From positions 1-5,249 of the forward strand of contig JASKZZ010000417.1 in assembly GCA_030147335.1 (NCBI GenBank): a stretch of DNA of 5,249 nucleotides, given 5' to 3'. This DNA comes from Herpetosiphonaceae bacterium. Its GTDB lineage: Bacteria > Chloroflexota > Chloroflexia > Chloroflexales > Kallotenuaceae. Positions 1 through 3,693 of this stretch are shown piece after piece (within the stretch, counting starts at the first letter, position 1; each line of letters begins with the position of its first letter). Below the pieces are notes generated by a model that did no database searches, was not told the origin of the DNA, and was given only the letters and a program-made list of their open reading frames with translations. The position numbers and the translations under genes were made by a program.

Positions 1-545
1 CTGCGGGTCCACATTTCACGGTTTTGCTCGATGCGCTCCGGAGGAATACTTTGATCGCGACCACCATAGAACGCAAGGATCGGCGCGTTGATCTGATGAA
101 CATCGTCCTCGCCGAGCGGCCGTCCACCGTAAAATGAGACAGCAGCCGCGATACGTGGGGTACGAGCGGCTAACAACAACGCGAGCGAGCCACCCATACA
201 AAAGCCAACGACACCGATTGAAGCAACATCTGAGCGACCACACAAATAATTGACAGCGCCAACCATATCCTTGACGACACGCTCCATATCAAGGCCCATC
301 GCCAGCTTACGCGCTTCATCCGGCTCGGTTGTAGCCCGTCCACCATACAAGTCAGGAGCAAGCGCGACATAGCCTTCCGCGGCAAAGCGATCTGCCAAAT
401 TGTGGATATTGTCGTTAAGACCCCACCATTCTTGCAACACCACAACTGCTGGAAAACGCCCGTCGCTACGAGGACGGACAAGATAGCCCAGGGCCGTTGT
501 GCCATTAGACTGAAATTCAACCATCCCTGCCGACGGATCGGGCAT
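1..545 (-). CDS. Dienelactone hydrolase family protein (5' part, truncated by window edge)
   Basis: The reading frame is open for 181 codons from ATG at 545 to the window edge, so the C-terminus is missing. The protein is an alpha/beta hydrolase of the dienelactone hydrolase (DLH) family, cytoplasmic because no signal peptide is visible. Family members hydrolyse dienelactones in chloroaromatic degradation or other small esters/lactones; the substrate here cannot be told. Visible motifs: 'VVVLQEWWGLN' with Glu39 matching the DLH active-site glutamate, the nucleophile elbow 'GFCMGG' with Cys116, and 'FYGGRDQSIPP' with Asp164. The Cys-to-Asp spacing of 48 equals that of classical DLH (Cys123/Asp171). 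The catalytic His should lie about 30 residues further on, outside the window. The start is supported by a GGAGGT ribosome site at 550-555, four bases from the ATG. It is transcribed divergently from the dps genes. Family assignment is firm, exact function is not. Confidence 0.93.
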   Translation of the reverse strand, partial: MPDPSAGMVEFQSNGTTALGYLVRPRSDGRFPAVVVLQEWWGLNDNIHNLADRFAAEGYVALAPDLYGGRATTEPDEARKLAMGLDMERVVKDMVGAVNYLCGRSDVASIGVVGFCMGGSLALLLAARTPRIAAAVSFYGGRPLGEDDVHQINAPILAFYGGRDQSIPPERIEQNREMWTR

Positions 546-549
546 AGCT

Positions 550-558
550 ACCTCCCCT
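550..558 (-). promoter_or_regulatory. Shine-Dalgarno site of the DLH gene
   Basis: On the minus strand AGGGGAGGT lies four bases before the ATG at 545. It decides the start, because the internal Met8 has no comparable site. Confidence 0.75.
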
Positions 559-617
559 CTTATTTCGGTCATTAATTAACAATTTTACACCACTGTTTGC
601 CATCGCTATGCGCCTGC

Positions 618-640
618 TTGACTGCGGCATGTGGGCACAT
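618..640 (+). promoter_or_regulatory. Possible -35-like box and small dyad upstream of the first dps gene
   Basis: The 141-bp gap between the divergent DLH and dps genes must hold both promoters. TTGACT at 618-623 resembles a -35 box, but no good -10 hexamer follows at 16-18 bp. Just downstream is the inverted repeat ATGTG-GG-CACAT (629-640), which could be a small operator. On the opposite strand TAAAAT (about 585-590) is a weak -10 candidate for the DLH gene. All of these are weak calls from sequence only. Confidence 0.22.
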
Positions 641-686
641 AAGTTGCTGCGTTATGACACGGCATACATGAAAGGAGCGTAATCGG

Positions 687-1277
687 ATGGTGACACGCCA
701 ATACGAGATCGAGCAAGAATACGGACAGGTTGAGTCGAATGTGCTGATGCTGGACGAACAGGTGACCAAGCAGGTCGTCGAATTGCTCAATCAGCACCTA
801 GCGAGCTTGTACGTGCTCCATCATCAATATCACAAGCACCAGTGGGTTGTTGAAGGGCCGCAGTTCCGTGAGCTGGAGCAGCTTTTCGCGATGCACGCCG
901 AGCAGGTCGAACTGGCGGCAGTTGAGGTCGGTGAGCGCGCAAACGCGCTTGGCGGCGTTCCCGCAGCGACAATGCGCCGACAGCTTGAAGAAACGTATCT
1001 TGAAGAAGAGCCGGACGGCATTCTTGGCATTCGCGATATGCTGGAGCGTGACGTAGATGCCGAGCGAACGATTGCAACGAGACTGCGTGAGCATATCCGG
1101 CTCACGACCGAGCTTGGCGATTGGGGTACCGAAGACTTGTTAAAGCAAACGCTTCAAGCGACCGAAAAGCGGGCAGCGTTTGTGCAAAAGCATCTTGAGC
1201 GCGAAAGTCTTGACCGTGGGCTTGTTGGATCAAGGCCGCATGATGAAGCCGTTGAACCGACAATCCGCAAGAAGTAG
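687..1277 (+). CDS. dps: Dps/ferritin-like protein with degenerate ferroxidase site (Dps-A)
   Basis: This 196-residue protein belongs to the Dps branch of the ferritin-like superfamily, whose members form 12-subunit cages that oxidise and store iron with H2O2 and may coat DNA. The framework is clear: 'QYHKHQWVVEG' (47-57), 'GERANALGG' (82-90) and the late-helix 'ELGDWGTEDLL'. Aligned without gaps to its two neighbours, the four ferroxidase positions are Gln52, Glu64, Val79 and Glu83, where classical Dps has His, His, Asp and Glu. Three of four ligands are therefore replaced, and ordinary ferroxidase activity is doubtful. The N-terminal extension (about 33 residues) is acidic rather than Lys-rich. 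The C-terminal tail beyond 'HLERES' is the longest of the three and ends in 'IRKK', which could touch DNA. There is no Cys. AAAGGAG at 671-677 supports the start. It is first of three tandem paralogues. Family assignment is strong; the role (structural subunit, DNA binder, altered metal site) is unknown. Confidence 0.93.
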   Translation: MVTRQYEIEQEYGQVESNVLMLDEQVTKQVVELLNQHLASLYVLHHQYHKHQWVVEGPQFRELEQLFAMHAEQVELAAVEVGERANALGGVPAATMRRQLEETYLEEEPDGILGIRDMLERDVDAERTIATRLREHIRLTTELGDWGTEDLLKQTLQATEKRAAFVQKHLERESLDRGLVGSRPHDEAVEPTIRKK

Positions 1278-1351
1278 CGCAGCTGTCAGCGATCAACCAT
1301 CGACTCCCTAATCTTGCCGAACGTTTGCCTAGAGTTTTTTACAAAAAGCTG

Positions 1352-1373
1352 ATAGCCGTCAGCTGACGGCTAT
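1352..1373. repeat. 22-bp perfect palindrome in the leader of the second dps gene
   Basis: The half-site ATAGCCGTCAG is followed directly by its exact reverse complement, CTGACGGCTAT. It lies between the first and second dps genes and ends three bases before the purine-rich ribosome site, 20 bases before the ATG at 1394. As RNA it can form a 9-bp stem with an AGCT loop. It has no T-run after it on the plus strand, so it is not a standard intrinsic terminator for the upstream gene. It could be a repressor operator or an RNA hairpin affecting translation. The structure is certain, the function is inferred. Confidence 0.8.
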
Positions 1374-1375
1374 GC

Positions 1376-1393
1376 AAGGAGGAGTACAACTCC
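1376..1393 (+). promoter_or_regulatory. Shine-Dalgarno site with adjoining mini-hairpin before the second dps gene
   Basis: AAGGAGGAG (1376-1384) is a strong ribosome binding site. Its second half is part of the inverted repeat GGAGT-ACA-ACTCC (1381-1393), which ends exactly at the ATG. The hairpin would pair part of the Shine-Dalgarno sequence and may modulate initiation. The effect is inferred from base pairing only. Confidence 0.55.
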
Positions 1394-1951
1394 ATGACCG
1401 AAGCACAGCAGACGCCGAATATGCGTCAGCAACCCAATGAAGTTATCGAAAACTCAATCAAGCTTAAGCGCGAAGGCGCTCGACAAATGATCGACGCGCT
1501 CAACAGCAATGTCGCGAGCTTGTTTGTGCTGTTCCACCAATACCAGAAACACCACTGGGTCGCCGAAGGGCCACAGTTCCGCGACCTGCATCTCATGCTT
1601 GAAGAACACTATACCGCTGTTCATCAGCAGGCAGACGCGTTTGCTGAACGAGTTGTTACCCTTGGCGGCGTTCCAGTAAGTGGTCCGACCGCGCAGCTTG
1701 AACGCGGGTATGTGACCGAGGAACCGGAAGGCATTTTGGATCTGCGCCAAATGCTTTCAAATGATCTGCGAGCCAACCAGCAAATCCTGGTCAAGCAGCG
1801 TGAACATATCAAACTGGCACGCGAGCTGGGTGACTATGGCACGGAGCAATTGATCAAGCGTCATCTGCGCGAACAAGAGTTTCGCACCCAGGACATCATG
1901 CATTTGCTGGAGCATGAAACACTCGACGAAATTTTCTCTGGCCAACAATAA
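1394..1951 (+). CDS. dps: Dps/ferritin-like DNA-protection protein (Dps-B)
   Basis: This 185-residue Dps-family protein has an intact ferroxidase centre: His54 and His66 from one subunit, with Asp81 and Glu85 expected from the two-fold related subunit. The spacings of +12, +27 and +31 match E. coli Dps His51/His63/Asp78/Glu82. Core motifs are 'YQKHHWVAEGPQF', 'LEEHYTAVH' and 'DAFAERVVTLGGVP'. By family knowledge it should oxidise Fe(II), preferably with H2O2, and store it as a mineral core in a dodecamer, limiting Fenton damage. The N-terminus (about 35 residues) has a few Lys/Arg (KLKREGARQ) but no clear Lys-rich DNA-binding tail. The C-terminus is short ('LDEIFSGQQ'), and its last helix differs strongly from both neighbours. 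There is no Cys. It lies 116 bp after the first dps gene and 84 bp before the third, so co-transcription is possible. Confident family call; in vivo specialisation unknown. Confidence 0.96.
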   Translation: MTEAQQTPNMRQQPNEVIENSIKLKREGARQMIDALNSNVASLFVLFHQYQKHHWVAEGPQFRDLHLMLEEHYTAVHQQADAFAERVVTLGGVPVSGPTAQLERGYVTEEPEGILDLRQMLSNDLRANQQILVKQREHIKLARELGDYGTEQLIKRHLREQEFRTQDIMHLLEHETLDEIFSGQQ

Positions 1952-1961
1952 AGACCCAAAG

Positions 1962-2022
1962 ACCAAGAACCAAGACTGGACACCCTAGATCAGCAAGCTC
2001 TTGGTTCTCAGTTCTTGGTTCT
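1962..2022. repeat. Short inverted/direct repeat cluster between the second and third dps genes
   Basis: AGAACCAAGA (1966-1975) is the exact reverse complement of TCTTGGTTCT, which occurs twice downstream (1999-2008 and 2013-2022) as a 14-bp-period direct repeat. The left arm can pair with either right copy, with loops of 23 or 37 bases. The second copy ends four bases before the GGAGG of the third dps gene. It may be a hairpin in the leader, a terminator-like or mRNA-stabilising element, or a dispersed intergenic repeat of this genome. The repeat is certain, its role is not. Confidence 0.75.
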
Positions 2023-2035
2023 CGTGGAGGAATAC

Positions 2036-2581
2036 ATGGCAACACAACACGAAATGCGTCAAGAAACCAATATTGTGCGTGACAATCCGTTTGGCCTGCC
2101 GCAAGCAGTGGCGAGCCAGGTAGTCACAATGCTCAATCAAGATCTGGCCAGCATGTTTACGCTATATAACCAGTACCATAAGCATCACTGGATCGTGGAG
2201 GGCGCGCAGTTCTTGGAGCTGCATCTTCTGCTGGAAGAACACTATACCCAGCTGCACGACCAGTTCGATGAGGTTGCGGAGCGCCTGGTGGCGCTGGGCG
2301 GGCTGCCGGTAAGTAGTCCTTCCGAGATCGAGCAGCATGCGTACATTAAGCATGAAGAATCGGGCATGCTCAACCTGCGTGAAATGCTTGAACATGATGT
2401 GGATGCCGAGTGCAGTCTGGCTGAAAACATGCGCAACCATATAGCGCAGGCCAATCAGCTTGGCGATTACGGCACCGAGTCGATGTTGAAGACGATTTTG
2501 GAGCAGACCGAGAAGCGTGCGGCGTTCTTGGAGAAGCATCTGATGCGTGAAAGCCTAGCCAAGCGTATTCCGGCTCCCTAG
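2036..2581 (+). CDS. dps: Dps/ferritin-like DNA-protection protein (Dps-C)
   Basis: This is a 181-residue Dps-family protein with the full ferroxidase set His51, His63, Asp78 and Glu82, identical in residue number to E. coli Dps. Motifs are 'QYHKHHWIVEG' (46-56), 'LHLLLEEHYTQLHDQ', 'DEVAERLVALGGLP' and 'QLGDYGTESML'. The expected role is H2O2-dependent iron oxidation and storage in a dodecameric cage, with DNA protection. I chose ATG 2036 because GGAGG at 2026-2030 lies five bases upstream; an in-frame TTG at 2015 lies inside the repeat cluster and has no ribosome site. Unlike its neighbours it has one Cys (Cys126, in 'DAECSLAEN'). The last helix closely matches that of Dps-A ('TEKRAAF..KHL.RESL'), while the ferroxidase region is closer to Dps-B. 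The tail is short ('AKRIPAP'). It is last in the tandem trio and precedes thioredoxin. Confidence 0.96.
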   Translation: MATQHEMRQETNIVRDNPFGLPQAVASQVVTMLNQDLASMFTLYNQYHKHHWIVEGAQFLELHLLLEEHYTQLHDQFDEVAERLVALGGLPVSSPSEIEQHAYIKHEESGMLNLREMLEHDVDAECSLAENMRNHIAQANQLGDYGTESMLKTILEQTEKRAAFLEKHLMRESLAKRIPAP

Positions 2582-2586
2582 GCTAA

Positions 2587-2614
2587 ACAGCTTACTTTTC
2601 GTAAGTTTTGCTGT
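2587..2614 (+). terminator. Weak hairpin after the third dps gene
   Basis: CTTAC-TTTTC-GTAAG (2591-2605) is followed by TTTT, nested within a second dyad ACAGC/GCTGT (2587-2591 and 2610-2614). The stem is short and AT-rich, so it is at best a weak intrinsic terminator of the dps cluster. It could also be part of the thioredoxin control region. Confidence 0.35.
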
Positions 2615-2632
2615 GGTACAATAGATGTACCA
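2614..2632 (+). promoter_or_regulatory. Extended -10 promoter overlapped by a dyad, upstream of thioredoxin
   Basis: TGGTACAAT (2614-2622) fits an extended -10 element (TGn followed by TACAAT), so the start of transcription would be near 2629. No convincing -35 box is present at 16-18 bp. The inverted repeat TGGTAC (2614-2619) / GTACCA (2627-2632) covers the -10 box and predicted start, which is where a repressor would bind. It may equally be chance. Confidence 0.45.
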
Positions 2633-2665
2633 ACTGCATGTGAGCAGCATTATGACGATTGATAG

Positions 2666-2671
2666 AGGAGG
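2666..2671 (+). promoter_or_regulatory. Shine-Dalgarno site of thioredoxin
   Basis: AGGAGG lies five bases before ATG 2677. It rules out the upstream in-frame TTG at 2659, which sits before the ribosome site. Confidence 0.85.
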
Positions 2672-2676
2672 TCCCC

Positions 2677-3006
2677 ATGGCAGGCAAAACGGTCGCAGTG
2701 ACCGATGCAGATTTTGAACAAACAGTGCTTAAGTCGGACCAGCCGGTAATGGTCGACTTTTGGGCGCCGTGGTGCGGGCCGTGTCGGGCTGTCGCCCCTG
2801 TATTGGAAGAGATGGCGGGTGAGTACGAGGGCAAAGTCAAGATTGCGAAAGTCAATATCGACGACAATCCCAAGTATGCTGGCCAGATGGGCGTGATGGC
2901 GATCCCAACCATGATCATCTTCAAGAACGGACTAGAAGTTGATCGCATTCAGGGTGCAGGCCCGAAGTCAATTTACACGGCACGCATCGAGAAGCTGCTG
3001 AAGTAA
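2677..3006 (+). CDS. trxA: Thioredoxin
   Basis: This 109-residue cytoplasmic thioredoxin has the usual single-domain length (E. coli TrxA is about 108). The redox motif 'WCGPC' places the active cysteines at 33 and 36. Asp27 in 'VMVDFWAPW' matches the buried catalytic Asp26 of E. coli, and 'MAIPT' provides cis-Pro77 facing the active site. By family knowledge it reduces protein disulfides (for example peroxiredoxins, ribonucleotide reductase) using electrons from thioredoxin reductase; no reductase gene is in the window. The start at 2677 is fixed by AGGAGG five bases upstream. It lies 95 bp after the third dps gene with its own probable promoter and is closed by a strong terminator, so it is probably a single-gene unit, perhaps with read-through from dps. 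No unusual residues were seen. Confidence in function is high. Confidence 0.98.
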   Translation: MAGKTVAVTDADFEQTVLKSDQPVMVDFWAPWCGPCRAVAPVLEEMAGEYEGKVKIAKVNIDDNPKYAGQMGVMAIPTMIIFKNGLEVDRIQGAGPKSIYTARIEKLLK

Positions 3007-3025
3007 GGCGACATACGTATGATGG

Positions 3026-3057
3026 AGGCTTTGGGTACGTACCCAAAGCCTTTTTCT
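3026..3057 (+). terminator. Strong intrinsic terminator of thioredoxin
   Basis: A 26-bp perfect inverted repeat (3026-3051, arms AGGCTTTGGGTAC and its complement) forms an 11-bp stem with a 4-base ACGT loop. It is followed by TTTTTCT on the plus strand. The minus strand lacks a T-run, so it acts in one direction. It begins about 20 bases after the thioredoxin stop codon. Confidence 0.93.
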
Positions 3058-3072
3058 ATTGGAGAGCCAACA

Positions 3073-3456
3073 ATGAGTCAACATCAATGGGCGATTGAAG
3101 GTATTGACCATGTTCAGATCGCTGCGCCTGCCGAATGTGAAGCAGCAGCACGACATTTTTATGGTGAACTACTTGGCCTGCCCGAACTACCTAAACCACC
3201 TGCATTAGCTGGACGCGGCGGCGTATGGTTCCAAGTTGGGCAGCAAGGACTGCACGTTGGCGTTGAAAACTCGTTTACAGCCGCAAAAAAAGCGCATCCT
3301 GCCTTTCGGGTACGCGATGTCCAAGCACTAGCGCAACGATTGGGAGCGGCTGGTGTTAATGTCGATTGGGATACATCCTTACCGGACTACCTTCGATTCT
3401 ACGCCTCCGACCCCTGGGGCAATCGGATCGAGTTTCTCATGCCGAAGACGCGCTAA
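3073..3456 (+). CDS. VOC superfamily (glyoxalase/bleomycin resistance/dioxygenase fold) protein
   Basis: This 127-residue protein has one VOC module (two beta-alpha-beta-beta-beta units). It shows the N-terminal 'GIDHVQIAAP' with His13, 'ARHFYGELLGLPEL' (27-40), 'HPAFRV' with His75, and the C-terminal 'YASDPWGNRIEFL' with Glu120. His13, His75 and Glu120 sit at the usual VOC metal-ligand positions, as in FosA (His/His/Glu); His61 is another candidate. The substrate cannot be named: the family includes glyoxalase I, fosfomycin thiol transferases, extradiol dioxygenases and many uncharacterised members. ATG 3073 is chosen because GGAGAG (3061-3066) lies six bases upstream; the longer frame from ATG 3019 would begin just before the terminator hairpin and read through it. 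The gene starts 15 bases after the T-run of that terminator, so it needs read-through or a promoter in the preceding gap; TATGAT at 3018-3023 is a -10-like hexamer without a good -35. It overlaps the next gene tail to tail. Confidence 0.88.
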   Translation: MSQHQWAIEGIDHVQIAAPAECEAAARHFYGELLGLPELPKPPALAGRGGVWFQVGQQGLHVGVENSFTAAKKAHPAFRVRDVQALAQRLGAAGVNVDWDTSLPDYLRFYASDPWGNRIEFLMPKTR

Positions 3457-3575
3457 AGCTCGCCCCGCCGTCGTGCCAGAACGATCTCAACCACCATCAA
3501 GCCAAGAATAATCAACACGCCGTATTTACCGACGAATTTGGCCACAGTATCAACCCAATCCTGCGTTTGATCCAT
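3453..3575 (-). CDS. Small single-pass membrane protein (40 residues)
   Basis: I do not recognise this gene. It encodes 40 residues: an amphipathic N-terminal part ('MDQTQDWVDTVAKFVGKYG'), one hydrophobic segment (about residues 19-34, 'GVLIILGLMVVEIVLA') and a basic end 'RRRGEL'. By the positive-inside rule the C-terminus would be cytoplasmic. A strong AGGAGGT site lies five bases before ATG 3575, the best argument that it is real and that the longer open frame reaching back to 3923 is not the gene. Its TAG (3455-3453) overlaps the TAA of the convergent VOC gene (3454-3456). It follows the VWA gene on the same strand after 118 bp and could be co-transcribed with it; TACAAT at 3675-3670 is a possible -10 without a good -35. 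A Glu (residue 30) lies within the hydrophobic segment. Confidence 0.7.
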   Translation of the reverse strand: MDQTQDWVDTVAKFVGKYGVLIILGLMVVEIVLARRRGEL

Positions 3576-3582
3576 AATCCAC
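3576..3582 (-). promoter_or_regulatory. Shine-Dalgarno region of the small membrane protein
   Basis: The minus strand reads AGGAGGTGGATT directly before the ATG at 3575. The match to the anti-Shine-Dalgarno sequence is near perfect, and it begins a few bases above this interval. Confidence 0.7.
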
Positions 3583-3693
3583 CTCCTGCGGGAAGCGAAG
3601 GCAAGATCAAGGCCGTCACGTTGCCGACAAAAGAATACCCCCTGCTCCAACAACTTGGCGACAAAGGGCATTGTATGACTAGTTGTGCAGCAG

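Noticed and set aside
1352..1373. Palindrome as an intrinsic terminator of the first dps gene
   Set aside because: No T-run follows on the plus strand; the T-rich stretch lies before it, and no minus-strand gene needs a terminator here.
2015..2035. Earlier in-frame TTG start for the third dps gene
   Set aside because: It lies inside the repeat cluster and before the GGAGG that clearly serves ATG 2036.
3019..3072. Earlier in-frame ATG start for the VOC gene
   Set aside because: Translation would run through the thioredoxin terminator hairpin; ATG 3073 has its own ribosome site.
3576..3693. Searched the gap between the VWA gene and the small membrane gene for a terminator or second small gene
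   Set aside because: Only short imperfect dyads such as CCAA-GTTG-TTGG were seen, with no T-run; no further coding frame with a ribosome site was found.
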